From the NCBI RefSeq assembly GCF_000374425.1, contig NZ_KB894353.1, positions 124,001 through 188,000 of the forward strand: a stretch of DNA of 64,000 bases, read 5' to 3'. Positions 45,934 through 54,848 of the stretch are shown one piece after another. Position 1 is the first letter of the stretch; the number at the start of each line of letters is the position of its first letter. A program made the translations under genes and the position numbers. The DNA is from Acinetobacter tjernbergiae DSM 14971 = CIP 107465. GTDB lineage: Bacteria; Pseudomonadota; Gammaproteobacteria; Pseudomonadales; Moraxellaceae. The notes under the pieces were generated by a model. The model ran no database searches and was not told the DNA's origin. It worked only from the letters and a program-made list of their open reading frames with translations.

Positions 45934-46542
45934 TTAGCTTGCGTGCACTTTATTCCAAGCTTCAACCGCTTGTTCTTTAGTACGCTTAAAGCTACCCACT
46001 AAAGTATCTTTATGCTTAACAGAAATCTGACTAATGTCATCTTTAAGTTCTTTGCTAACTTTAGTTAAGTCTTCAATCAAAGCATTCAATTCTGTTTTCA
46101 ACGCAGCTGTTAACTCAACCAAGTTACCTTGTGATGAATTCAATTGTGTTTTAATTACATCAATGCGTTGTAGAATATCTTGCTTGATTTGGGCAAGCTG
46201 ATTTTGGATATTTTGATTGAGTTCTTTCGCTTCAGTCTCAATTTTCTCTTGAGTTTCAGCTAAAACCTCTTTCACTTGCTCTTGAGTTTCAGCAATGACT
46301 TCTTTCGCCTGCTCTTGAGTCTCAGCAATCACTTCTTTTGCCTTTGCTGTTTTTTCTGCAACAACTTCTTTCGCCTTTGCAGTTTTCTCAGCAACCACTT
46401 CTTTCACTTCAGCAGTCTTTCCAGCAACAGCTTCTTTCACTTCTGCTGTTTTCTCTGCAACCACTTCTTTTGCTTTCGCAGTTTTTTCAGCCACAACATC
46501 TTTCACTTCTTCAGTTGCTGCTGTTGTTTGATTCTCAGCCAT
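45934..46542 (-). CDS. Repeat-rich coiled-coil protein, phasin- or LEA-like
   Basis: 202 residues, very rich in Ala, Glu, Lys. Residues 14-101 are eight tandem 11-residue units (consensus KEVVAEKTAKA, the last three drifting to KEVIAETQEQ), which would form an amphipathic helix as in LEA group 3 or apolipoprotein-like proteins. The C-terminal half (LAQIKQDILQRIDVIKTQLN... SFKRTKEQAVEAWNKVHAS) resembles phasin-type helical proteins. No signal peptide. It stands alone. Possible roles are binding a lipid or polymer surface, or stress protection; none is shown by the sequence. Confidence 0.75.
   Translation of the reverse strand: MAENQTTAATEEVKDVVAEKTAKAKEVVAEKTAEVKEAVAGKTAEVKEVVAEKTAKAKEVVAEKTAKAKEVIAETQEQAKEVIAETQEQVKEVLAETQEKIETEAKELNQNIQNQLAQIKQDILQRIDVIKTQLNSSQGNLVELTAALKTELNALIEDLTKVSKELKDDISQISVKHKDTLVGSFKRTKEQAVEAWNKVHAS
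46240..46503 (-). repeat. Eight tandem 33-base coding repeats
   Basis: Each unit encodes 11 residues (K-E-V-V-A-E-K-T-A-K-A type); units at residues 14-24 through 91-101 in phase. Variation in copy number between strains would be expected. Confidence 0.85.
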
Positions 46543-46747
46543 TTTGTTTCCCCTCTATATTGATTGTTAATTTTTTGGCTAAATATAAGATAAAACGCTT
46601 TATACTCAGACCATTAAAAAATTGTCTAACAATTTGCACAATATCTCATGATATAGATAGAAGAATGACTGATTTTGCAATAGACACAATATGAACCAAA
46701 CAGATAAAAGAAAATATGCGATTACTTACTTTAATAAATAAAACACA

Positions 46748-46776
46748 TAGACTTTTCACACACTCATGCGTATAAT
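46748..46776 (+). promoter_or_regulatory. Sigma-70 promoter of carAB
   Basis: TAGACT at 46748-46753, 17-base spacer, TATAAT at 46771-46776 (perfect -10). Transcription would start near 46783, about 120 bases before carA and immediately before the leader hairpin. Confidence 0.75.
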
Positions 46777-46791
46777 GCGCTGTTAAGTTAC

Positions 46792-46864
46792 AAGCGAGCA
46801 GACTGGAAGGAGGGGCGTGTTTTTAAAGGACAGCCTACCTTTTTTTATGTCTACTCGCTTTTTT
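46792..46864 (+). terminator. Leader hairpin/terminator of carAB, likely attenuator
   Basis: AAGCGAGCAGAC (46792-46803) pairs with GTCTACTCGCTT (46849-46860), one mismatch in 12, closing a 45-base loop and followed by six Ts. It lies between the carAB promoter and carA, so it can only make sense as a conditional terminator or a structured leader. The loop contains GGAAGGAGGGG and CCTACCTTTTTTT, which can pair in part. Confidence 0.65.
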
Positions 46865-46888
46865 ACAGCCCTATTTTTGTGGTTTTAG
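46847..46888 (+). CDS. Possible carA leader peptide, 13 residues
   Basis: ATG at 46847 followed by STRFFTALFLWF and TAG at 46886-46888, ending just before the carA ribosome site CAGGAG. Its first codons lie on the 3' arm of the leader hairpin, so translation would disrupt it. Ribosome site is poor (AAAGGA sixteen bases upstream). Speculative. Confidence 0.35.
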   Translation: MSTRFFTALFLWF

Positions 46889-46903
46889 TTCAGGAGCTTT
46901 GGT

Positions 46904-48043
46904 TTGAGCACCCCCGCCATTTTAGCCCTCGCAGATGGAACGATCTTTAAAGGAACGTCTATCGGTGCGCCAGGAAGTACGACTGGTGAAGTCGTTTTTA
47001 ATACAGCCATGACTGGCTACCAAGAAATTTTGACTGACCCAAGTTACGCGCAACAAATTGTGACGCTGACTTATCCCCATATTGGAAATACAGGCTGTAA
47101 TAGCGAAGACGTTGAATCTGGTCGCATCCATAAAGTATGGGCGAACGGTTTAATTATTCGTGATCTTCCTTTATTACATAGTAATTTCCGTGCAGAACAA
47201 TCACTCAGTGAATACTTGGAACAACATAATGTTGTTGCAATCGCTGATATTGATACGCGTAAATTGACACGTATTTTACGTGACAAAGGCGCGCAAAATG
47301 GTTGCATCCTTGCTGGTGAAAATATCACTGAAGAAGAAGCAATTGCGAAAGCACGTGCATTCGTTGGTTTAAATGGTTTAGACCTTGCAAAAGAATGCTG
47401 TGATCCTGAAGGCTTTGAATGGACTGAAGGTTCTTGGACTTTAGGTCAAGGCTTTAGCCAACCAGAATTTAAATTTCATGTTGTTGCATACGATTATGGT
47501 GTCAAAACCAACATCTTACGTATGCTTGCAGACCGTGGCTGTAAACTCACTGTTGTGCCTGCACAAACCCCTGCTGAGAAAGTTCTCGCTTTAAATCCAG
47601 ATGGCGTATTCTTATCAAATGGTCCTGGTGATCCAGCAGCATGTGATTATGCCATTGCAGCAGTAAAAACCATTGTTGAAACCACAACTTTACCTGTTTT
47701 TGGTATTTGTTTAGGTCACCAAATTTTGGCGCTCGCTTCTGGCGCGAAGACGATGAAAATGAATCATGGTCATCACGGCGCAAACCATCCTGTACAGAAC
47801 CTTGAGAATGGTACAGTGATGATTACTTCTCAAAACCACGGCTTTGCTGTCGATGAAAGTACTTTACCTGCAAACTTAAAAGTGACACATCGTTCACTGT
47901 TTGATGGTACAAACCAAGGTATCCATCGCACTGACAAACCAGCATTTAGCTTCCAGGGTCACCCTGAAGCAAGCCCTGGTCCACATGACTGCGCTCCATT
48001 GTTCGATCATTTCATCGAACTTATTGAAGCATCTAAGAAGTAA
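46904..48043 (+). CDS. carA: Carbamoyl-phosphate synthase small subunit
   Basis: 379 residues from TTG 46904 ([16 protein letters not shown]), with AGGAG eight bases upstream. The glutaminase part contains [15 protein letters not shown] (nucleophile Cys) and [11 protein letters not shown] (His and Glu). It supplies ammonia to CarB; product is carbamoyl phosphate for arginine and pyrimidine synthesis. carB starts 14 bases later. TTG start and a leader terminator suggest controlled expression. Confidence 0.97.
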   Translation: MSTPAILALADGTIFKGTSIGAPGSTTGEVVFNTAMTGYQEILTDPSYAQQIVTLTYPHIGNTGCNSEDVESGRIHKVWANGLIIRDLPLLHSNFRAEQSLSEYLEQHNVVAIADIDTRKLTRILRDKGAQNGCILAGENITEEEAIAKARAFVGLNGLDLAKECCDPEGFEWTEGSWTLGQGFSQPEFKFHVVAYDYGVKTNILRMLADRGCKLTVVPAQTPAEKVLALNPDGVFLSNGPGDPAACDYAIAAVKTIVETTTLPVFGICLGHQILALASGAKTMKMNHGHHGANHPVQNLENGTVMITSQNHGFAVDESTLPANLKVTHRSLFDGTNQGIHRTDKPAFSFQGHPEASPGPHDCAPLFDHFIELIEASKK

Positions 48044-48057
48044 TTAAGGAGCGAATA

Positions 48058-51000
48058 ATGCCTAAACGTACGGATATTAAAAGCATCTTAATTATTGGTG
48101 CAGGTCCAATTGTGATCGGTCAAGCATGTGAGTTTGATTACTCAGGTGCGCAAGCATGTAAAGCACTTCGTGAAGAAGGCTATCGTGTTATTTTGGTGAA
48201 CTCTAACCCAGCAACCATTATGACTGACCCTTCAATGGCGGATGCAACGTATATCGAGCCGATCACTTGGCAGACTGTTGCACAAATCATTGAAAAAGAA
48301 CGCCCAGATGCTGTCCTCCCAACCATGGGTGGTCAAACTGCATTGAACTGTGCGCTTGCATTAGATGCCAACGGTATTTTAGAAAAATACAATGTTGAGT
48401 TAATTGGCGCATCAAAAGAAGCGATTGAAAAAGCAGAAGATCGTAAACTTTTTGATATCGCAATGCGTAAAATCGGTTTGGAATGTCCTCGTGCCGATGT
48501 TGCTGAAACCATGGAACATGCACTGGAAATTCAGTCACGTTTTGGTTTCCCAGTAATCATTCGTCCATCATTTACGATGGGTGGTTCTGGTGGCGGTATC
48601 GCATATAATAAAGAAGAATTTATTGAAATCTGTGAACGTGGTTTCGATCTTTCTCCAACCAAACAATTATTGATCGACGAATCTTTAATTGGTTGGAAAG
48701 AATACGAAATGGAAGTTGTTCGTGATAAAAACGACAACTGTATTATCGTATGTGCGATCGAAAACTTTGACCCAATGGGCGTACACACTGGTGACTCAAT
48801 CACAGTTGCTCCTGCTCAAACATTGACAGATAAAGAATATCAAATCATGCGTAATGCATCGGTTGCTGTTCTTCGTGAAATCGGTGTTGAAACAGGTGGT
48901 TCAAACGTTCAATTCGGTATTAACCCGAAAGACGGTCGTATGGTTGTGATCGAGATGAACCCTCGTGTTTCTCGTTCATCTGCGCTTGCATCTAAAGCAA
49001 CAGGTTTCCCGATTGCGAAAATCGCGGCAAAACTTGCGGTTGGTTACACCCTTGATGAATTGAAAAATGACATCACAGGCGGTATCACACCTGCAAGCTT
49101 CGAACCAGCTATTGACTATGTTGTGACGAAGATTCCTCGCTTTAACTTCGAGAAATTCCCACAAGCTGAGCCTGTATTGACGACTCAGATGAAATCTGTG
49201 GGCGAAGTCATGGCGATTGGTCGTAACTTCCAAGAATCAGTACAAAAAGCACTTCGTGGTCTTGAAGTAGGTGTCAGCGGCTTTGACGAAAAAGTTGAAG
49301 TTGGGGCAGCCAATGCCAAAGACATTATCTTAAAAGAGCTTAAAGTTCCTGGTCCTGAGCGAATTTGGTACGTTGCTGATGCATTCCGTCATGGTTTCTC
49401 ATTAGATGACGTATTTGAAGCGACTAAAATCGATCGTTGGTTCTTGATCCAAATCGAAGATATCGTTAAAGCTGAAGCTCAAGTGAAAACTTTAGGTTTT
49501 GGCGACTTAAATGCTGACAATATTCGTTCATTCAAACGCAAAGGTCTATCTGATCTTCGTATTGCGGATTTGATGGGTATTTCACAAAAGCAATTCCGTA
49601 AACAACGTTGGAACTTGGGTGTATATCCAGTTTACAAACGTGTTGATACTTGTGCTGCTGAGTTTGAATCAGACACTGCTTACATGTACTCAACTTACGA
49701 TGAAGAGTGTGAAGCAAATCCATCGAACCGTGACAAAATCATGGTGATTGGTGGTGGTCCAAACCGTATTGGTCAAGGGATCGAGTTTGACTATTGCTGT
49801 GTACATGCTGCCCTCGCAATGCGTGAAGACGGTTATGAAACCATCATGGTGAACTGTAACCCTGAAACAGTTTCGACTGACTATGACACATCTGACCGTT
49901 TATACTTCGAGCCAGTAACACTTGAAGATGTACTTGAAATCGTTCGTATCGAGAAGCCTAAAGGTGTAATCGTACAGTACGGTGGTCAAACACCATTAAA
50001 ATTGGCACGTGCTTTAGAAGAAGCAGGTACACCAATTATTGGTACATCTCCTGATGCAATTGACCGTGCAGAAGACCGTGAACGTTTCCAACAAATGATT
50101 CAACGTTTGCAACTTCGTCAACCGAACAACAGCATTGTAAAATCTGCTGAAGAAGGTATTTCAGAAGCGGCTAAAGTCGGTTATCCATTGGTTGTTCGCC
50201 CATCTTATGTATTGGGTGGTCGTGCAATGGAAATCGTCTATAACGAAGATGAGCTAAAACGCTACCTTCGTGAAGCAGTTCAAGCATCGAATGAAGCCCC
50301 TGTCCTACTTGACCGTTTCCTTGACGATGCAACAGAAGTTGACGTGGACTGCGTATCTGACGGTAAAGACGTTGTGATCGGCGGCATCATGCAACACATT
50401 GAACAAGCGGGTATTCACTCAGGTGACTCAGCATGTTCAATTCCTCCTTACTCTCTTTCACAAGAAGTTCAGGATGAAATGCGTCGTCAAACTGTTGCAA
50501 TGGCAAAAGAACTTGGCGTCATCGGCTTGATGAACGTTCAGTTTGCGGTGAAAGGCAATGACATTTATATCCTCGAAGTGAACCCACGTGCATCACGTAC
50601 TGTTCCATTCGTTTCTAAATGTATTGGTGATTCTTTAGCGAAAGTGGCTGCACGCTGTATGGCAGGTCAATCTTTAGAATCTCAAGGATTCACTAAAGAG
50701 ATCATTCCTACTCACTTTGCTGTGAAAGAAGCTGTATTCCCATTCTCTAAATTCCAAGGCGTTGATCCAATGCTTGGGCCTGAGATGAAGTCTACAGGTG
50801 AAGTCATGGGTGTTGGTCAAACTTTTGGTGAAGCATTCTATAAAGCCGTACTCGGTTCAAATGAACGTTTACCAGGCTTACCAACTGAAGGCGAAGTGAA
50901 GCATGCTTTCTTGTCGGTTCGTGAATCAGATAAGAAATACATCGCTAATATTGCGAAACAGTTAATTGCTTATGGTTTCAAACTTGTTGCAACTAATGGC

Positions 51001-51291
51001 ACACATCGTGTTCTGAAAGAAGCAGGCATTGAATGTGAAGCTGTCAACAAAGTCACTGAAGGTCGTCCACATATTGTAGACCGCTTGAAAAATGGTGAGA
51101 TTCATCTTATTGTCAACACTACTGAAGGCAAACAAGCTCAATATGATTCTGCAATGATTCGTCGTGCTGCCCTACAAGGCAAAGTGTATTACACTACGAC
51201 AATTAATGGTGCAGAAGCTGTTTGCCAAGCATTTGCTGTGAAATTGCCAATGGATGTATACCGCTTGCAAGATTTACAAACTGTAGGTTAA
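48058..51291 (+). CDS. carB: Carbamoyl-phosphate synthase large subunit
   Basis: 1077 residues: two homologous ATP-grasp halves (from [20 protein letters not shown] and from [20 protein letters not shown]), with ATP and metal residues ([37 protein letters not shown]), and a C-terminal MGS-like allosteric domain (about 940-1077, [35 protein letters not shown]). AAGGAGCGAAT precedes the ATG. Complete. Confidence 0.98.
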   Translation: MPKRTDIKSILIIGAGPIVIGQACEFDYSGAQACKALREEGYRVILVNSNPATIMTDPSMADATYIEPITWQTVAQIIEKERPDAVLPTMGGQTALNCALALDANGILEKYNVELIGASKEAIEKAEDRKLFDIAMRKIGLECPRADVAETMEHALEIQSRFGFPVIIRPSFTMGGSGGGIAYNKEEFIEICERGFDLSPTKQLLIDESLIGWKEYEMEVVRDKNDNCIIVCAIENFDPMGVHTGDSITVAPAQTLTDKEYQIMRNASVAVLREIGVETGGSNVQFGINPKDGRMVVIEMNPRVSRSSALASKATGFPIAKIAAKLAVGYTLDELKNDITGGITPASFEPAIDYVVTKIPRFNFEKFPQAEPVLTTQMKSVGEVMAIGRNFQESVQKALRGLEVGVSGFDEKVEVGAANAKDIILKELKVPGPERIWYVADAFRHGFSLDDVFEATKIDRWFLIQIEDIVKAEAQVKTLGFGDLNADNIRSFKRKGLSDLRIADLMGISQKQFRKQRWNLGVYPVYKRVDTCAAEFESDTAYMYSTYDEECEANPSNRDKIMVIGGGPNRIGQGIEFDYCCVHAALAMREDGYETIMVNCNPETVSTDYDTSDRLYFEPVTLEDVLEIVRIEKPKGVIVQYGGQTPLKLARALEEAGTPIIGTSPDAIDRAEDRERFQQMIQRLQLRQPNNSIVKSAEEGISEAAKVGYPLVVRPSYVLGGRAMEIVYNEDELKRYLREAVQASNEAPVLLDRFLDDATEVDVDCVSDGKDVVIGGIMQHIEQAGIHSGDSACSIPPYSLSQEVQDEMRRQTVAMAKELGVIGLMNVQFAVKGNDIYILEVNPRASRTVPFVSKCIGDSLAKVAARCMAGQSLESQGFTKEIIPTHFAVKEAVFPFSKFQGVDPMLGPEMKSTGEVMGVGQTFGEAFYKAVLGSNERLPGLPTEGEVKHAFLSVRESDKKYIANIAKQLIAYGFKLVATNGTHRVLKEAGIECEAVNKVTEGRPHIVDRLKNGEIHLIVNTTEGKQAQYDSAMIRRAALQGKVYYTTTINGAEAVCQAFAVKLPMDVYRLQDLQTVG

Positions 51292-51307
51292 TTCTTTACC
51301 GATAAGT

Positions 51308-51336
51308 CCCGCCACCTTATCGGTGGCGGGCTTTTT
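51308..51336 (+). terminator. Terminator after carB, with a competing hairpin
   Basis: CCCGCCACC (51308-51316) pairs with GGTGGCGGG (51322-51330), loop TTATC, then a T-rich tract. A second perfect 9-bp pairing, ACCGATAAG (51298-51306) with CTTATCGGT (51316-51324), would compete with it and precedes the greA ribosome site. Confidence 0.8.
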
Positions 51337-51382
51337 CTTTTTTTTAATCCTGTATTTTCCCAACCAATTTAGAGGGACTGAA

Positions 51383-51859
51383 ATGCAACGTTATCCTATG
51401 ACTCCTGAAGGCAAGGTTGCCTTAGAGAAAGAATTACAACAGCTCAAAACAGTGGATCGCCCACGTATTATCCAAGCGATTGCGGAAGCTCGTGAGCACG
51501 GTGACTTGAAGGAAAATGCTGAATATCATGCTGCTCGTGAACAACAAGGTTTCTGCGAAGGTCGTATTCAGGATATCGAAGGTAAATTGGGCGCAGCTCA
51601 AGAGATTGATGTCAAAACCCTTGAACAAAACGGTCGTGTCGTGTTTGGTGTTACGGTGACCATTGAAAACCTAGATACTGAAGAGCGTAAGACCTATAAA
51701 ATTGTAGGTGATGATGAGGCAGATTTTAAAATCAATAAAATCTCAGTAAACTCGCCAATTGCTCGTGGTCTTTTAGGTAAAAGCGAAGGCGACGAAGCAA
51801 AAATTCAAACACCACAAGGTGAAGTTGAATACGAAATCGTCAGTGTGGAATATCTTTAA
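51383..51859 (+). CDS. greA: Transcription elongation factor GreA
   Basis: 158 residues from ATG 51383 ([22 protein letters not shown]), with AGAGGGA just upstream; an in-frame ATG 60 bases earlier overlaps the terminator T run and is not used. N-terminal coiled coil with the acidic tip ([24 protein letters not shown]) and C-terminal FKBP-like domain ([18 protein letters not shown]). It restarts backtracked RNA polymerase. Follows carB as in other Acinetobacter. Confidence 0.96.
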   Translation: MQRYPMTPEGKVALEKELQQLKTVDRPRIIQAIAEAREHGDLKENAEYHAAREQQGFCEGRIQDIEGKLGAAQEIDVKTLEQNGRVVFGVTVTIENLDTEERKTYKIVGDDEADFKINKISVNSPIARGLLGKSEGDEAKIQTPQGEVEYEIVSVEYL

Positions 51860-51877
51860 TATTCTAAACTGAATTAG

Positions 51878-51899
51878 CCCCTCTATTTGAGGGGTTTTT
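51878..51899 (+). terminator. Terminator of greA
   Basis: CCCCTC (51878-51883), loop TATTT, GAGGGG (51889-51894), then TTTTT. Confidence 0.9.
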
Positions 51900-51964
51900 C
51901 TTCTCAGTTATTTTTCTTTTGTTAGCTTTTAAAAGCTTAGTATTCATTTTCACTCCTAAGAGTT

Positions 51965-52447
51965 TTAATCATAATCTATATTGCGAGATTTTAGAAATGA
52001 ATGACTCTTTTCAATCTGTGGAATAAAAGAATCTTTCATTCCAACTCTTTCATCATCCATAAAGATGCAAAGGAAATATACCCATTCGGTATCATCCATT
52101 CCTATTGCTTTATCAATGACTCGATCAAAAGAATCTTTTAGTTTATAAATATCTATCTCAGCTAAATATCCATACAAAATTCTAGAGCCAGGCCAATTTA
52201 GATCCATAAAACCCTCTAATAACTGATCTAAGTTTTCTTCTATGATTTCTCGTGGAAGATATGGAACCATCATCGTTAAATTTTCCCATTCAGAACCACC
52301 ATACGGTTGAATTAATGCAGAAAAATCTAACTCTTTACTTCTCAATTTTCTTTTAATTTCAAATACTAAATTAATTAAATCATGTATATATAAAGGTTTT
52401 TCACCAATAATTTTTAAAATTGAACTTTCATTTATTGGTTCAATCAT
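51965..52447 (-). CDS. DUF5071-like protein
   Basis: 160 residues, acidic. The stretch EENLDQLLEGFMDLNWPGSRILYGYLAEI matches the 'l..Ll.wlqDlNWPvA' core of DUF5071 proteins, which are often found near polymorphic toxin or SMI1-type immunity genes. No toxin gene is adjacent. Alone between greA and a 500-base gap. Function unknown. Confidence 0.7.
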   Translation of the reverse strand: MIEPINESSILKIIGEKPLYIHDLINLVFEIKRKLRSKELDFSALIQPYGGSEWENLTMMVPYLPREIIEENLDQLLEGFMDLNWPGSRILYGYLAEIDIYKLKDSFDRVIDKAIGMDDTEWVYFLCIFMDDERVGMKDSFIPQIEKSHSFLKSRNIDYD

Positions 52448-52669
52448 TAACGCTTATCCTTTTGTTATAATTCAGATATTGTATATTTATAAATGAATTC
52501 AGTTCAATATTATTTTTCCTTTAAATCCATAATTTTATTCCCAATAACATCGATCAGATTAAATATGCAAAATTTACTCAATTATATCAAAAATGAATTT
52601 TTGACCGATTGAAGGGTTCTTTTGTTTCAAGCATCCTATTTCTAAATACAATAAAAATTAAATAAAGAA

Positions 52670-52747
52670 ATGCAAGATCGACTGATCAGTACCATTATGT
52701 ATGCGATCACTGGAATAATCCTATGGATTGCTGTTGCAATCGCATGA
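52670..52747 (+). CDS. Possible 25-residue membrane peptide or gene remnant
   Basis: ATG at 52670 reads MQDRLISTIMYAITGIILWIAVAIA and stops with TGA; the same frame then continues with hydrophobic text (VLIILNTALL) past further stops. This looks like a single membrane helix, either a tiny protein or the eroded start of a membrane gene. The rest of the 52448-52945 gap holds nothing else I can support. Confidence 0.25.
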   Translation: MQDRLISTIMYAITGIILWIAVAIA

Positions 52748-52945
52748 GCTTTCCACATCAATCTTATGACCGATGCAGTACTGATTATTCTTAATACTGC
52801 TCTGCTCTAAGCCATTATGGGGTTTGATTTCCCAATCAAATTGAATGTTTGTTGATTTGGTTTTAGAAATTTTTCTTCAACTAGCGTTCTCTCCTGATAT
52901 AAAAGCTATAATAGCGCAGATTTCTTTTAGTATTTTGTCTTAGTT

Positions 52946-53569
52946 ATGGATTCATTGATCAACTCCCCTGTTAAACATTGGTGTGAATTCGAATTTATTT
53001 CCAAAACAGTGAAAAATCCAAATATCCATATCAAAGGCAATTATTCTTATTATTCTGCTTATTGGGATCAAGGCTTTGAACGATGTGTAGTTCGCTATTT
53101 ACATGATAAAGCCTCTACAGCTGAGAAGCCGATTGATCAACTCCATATCGGTAATTTTGTCTGCTTTGGTGCTGAATGCATCATTATGATGGGTGGTAAT
53201 CAACTCCACCGTCCTGATTGGATATCAACCTTCCCCTTCGATACACGGAGTTTTCTGCCTGCGGGTGACACTGTAATTGCCGATGGCTGCTGGATTGGTA
53301 GCCGTGCCATGATTATGCAGGGAGTAAAATTAGGTGAAGGCGCTGTCGTGGCCACAGGTGCTGTTGTCACCCAAGATGTGCCACCTTATGCGATTGTTGC
53401 TGGTGTTCCAGCTAAAGTCATTAAATACCGCTTTTCTGAAGCAGATACTGAAAAGCTACTTTCACTTAAACTTTATGAGCTAGATGAAAAGCAGATTTTA
53501 AAAATGCGTGAAGAATTGCAGACGGATCAGCTTGGAAATTTATGTTCATATTTAGACCAAAGTCTATAA
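52946..53569 (+). CDS. CatB/Vat-type O-acetyltransferase (hexapeptide repeat)
   Basis: 207 residues. Left-handed beta-helix hexapeptide pattern (IADGCWIGSRAMIMQGVKLGEGAVVATGAVVTQDVPPYAIVAGVPAKVIKYRF) with the catalytic His region MMGGNQLHRPDWISTFPF, typical of xenobiotic (chloramphenicol/streptogramin) acetyltransferases. The N terminus KNPNIHIKGNYSYYSAYWDQGFE fits too. Whether it modifies an antibiotic or a cell-surface sugar cannot be told. Alone; weak ribosome site. Confidence 0.88.
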   Translation: MDSLINSPVKHWCEFEFISKTVKNPNIHIKGNYSYYSAYWDQGFERCVVRYLHDKASTAEKPIDQLHIGNFVCFGAECIIMMGGNQLHRPDWISTFPFDTRSFLPAGDTVIADGCWIGSRAMIMQGVKLGEGAVVATGAVVTQDVPPYAIVAGVPAKVIKYRFSEADTEKLLSLKLYELDEKQILKMREELQTDQLGNLCSYLDQSL

Positions 53570-53780
53570 TCTTTCCAAATCTAATATTTACCTTAAAAAT
53601 TTAAAAAAACAACATGTTTTTCAATAAATTGAATACATAAAAACATCTTTAACACCTCATTATTCTTATGAAATTACTAGGTTTTATTATGCTACTAATA
53701 AGTTTAATATGAAAACATAGATCTTATTTTAAACAAAAATTTAGAACCGAATCAAAGTGCAATAATAAGGAGTAATAAAC

Positions 53781-54218
53781 ATGGGTTATCAAAAAATCTT
53801 AGTCGCAATCGATGACTCTGAAATCTCTGACAACGTCATTCAACAAGCAGCTCAACTTGCAAAAGCGCTAAATAGTGAAATTACTTTGGTTCAAGTGATG
53901 ACCTTGGACCCATATTTGGCAGATGCATACTTACGCATGGGTCAAAGTAATGAATTGATCGAACGTGTTCGTAGTTATGTTCAAGAAAATTTAACCAAAG
54001 CTGAAAAGAAATTTGAAGCTTTAGGGCTCACGGTGGCTACGCAAGTGCTAGAAGGTTTTTCTGTAAATGGGGAAATTATTAGTGCTGCACAAAACTTAGG
54101 TGTTGACCTGATTATTATGGGTTCACACGGGCGAACTGGTTTCAAAAAATTTATCTTAGGTAGTGTAGCTCAAAAAGTTTTGGGCGAAAGTCATATTCCT
54201 GTTTTAGTGGTACGTTAA
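53781..54218 (+). CDS. Universal stress protein UspA family
   Basis: 145 residues. N-terminal YQKILVAIDDSEISDNVIQQAAQLA and the C-terminal ATP-binding motif GSHGRTGFKKFILGSVAQKVL (G-x2-G-x9-G-S) are intact; the form is a single-domain, ATP-binding type. AAGGAG lies before the ATG. Followed by a terminator. Confidence 0.93.
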   Translation: MGYQKILVAIDDSEISDNVIQQAAQLAKALNSEITLVQVMTLDPYLADAYLRMGQSNELIERVRSYVQENLTKAEKKFEALGLTVATQVLEGFSVNGEIISAAQNLGVDLIIMGSHGRTGFKKFILGSVAQKVLGESHIPVLVVR

Positions 54219-54250
54219 ATATTCTGATTTTTAGTTTTAAATAGCATCGC

Positions 54251-54290
54251 AACTCGTATGAAACCTTAAATTTCATGCGAGTTATTTTTT
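54251..54290 (+). terminator. Terminator of the usp gene
   Basis: AACTCGTATGAAA (54251-54263) pairs with TTTCATGCGAGTT (54271-54283, one G-T), loop CCTTAAA, then a T run. Confidence 0.85.
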
Positions 54291-54315
54291 GATTATTGAG
54301 TTTTTCATTTAAAGA

Positions 54316-54633
54316 TTAAGGCTGCCAAACAAAAATTTTTAAACTAACTTTACCATTAAGTAAGTAAATACCTTCTTGCTCCAACAAGCTCTGCTGCACA
54401 TTCTCACCTTGCTGATTGATGCGAGTCACACTGATCTTTCCTTGTGAGTTAATCACTCGATACCAAGGGATTTCACTACTCTTGTCTAAATGCTTCAAAA
54501 CATAACCCACTAACCGAGCGTGCTTAGGCAAACCTGCTAATTTTGCAATTTGACCATAGGTTGCTACTTTTCCATACGGAATCAAAGCGATAACTTCTAA
54601 TATCTGTCGATGTAGTTCATTGGTATCTTGCAT
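54316..54633 (-). CDS. Alkyltransferase-like protein (ATL), MGMT family
   Basis: 105 residues, only the C-terminal MGMT fold (VIALIPYGKVATYGQIAKLAG, LVGYVLKHLDKSSEIPWYRVINSQGKIS). The active-site PCHR of true methyltransferases reads PWYR here, so it has no acceptor cysteine and likely flags alkylated guanines for nucleotide excision repair, as E. coli YbaZ does. Confidence 0.9.
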   Translation of the reverse strand: MQDTNELHRQILEVIALIPYGKVATYGQIAKLAGLPKHARLVGYVLKHLDKSSEIPWYRVINSQGKISVTRINQQGENVQQSLLEQEGIYLLNGKVSLKIFVWQP

Positions 54634-54848
54634 AAAATAACCTATAAAAATCTGATACTATGATTAAAACGACACTTAAAAGCTTAAACAAGAAATAAAA
54701 TAACTCATGTATTTAGAGAATAAAAATGCAGCTAAAAATGATTTGCCTAAATTTTACGTCACTGACTCTTAAAATAGGAATAGTCTCTATTTTTGCTTTC
54801 ACATAAAGAAGAAATCATACTTCTCCATAGACTTAAATACTCAAGCAA

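Noticed and set aside
46276..46694. Long Leu/Phe-rich plus-strand frames opposite the repeat protein
   Set aside because: They are the antisense reading of the 33-base repeats; the Ala/Glu/Lys reading on the minus strand has start, ribosome context and a sensible protein.
46792..46864. Leader hairpin as a terminator of an upstream rightward gene
   Set aside because: No rightward gene precedes it, and a good promoter lies just before it, so a leader role fits better.
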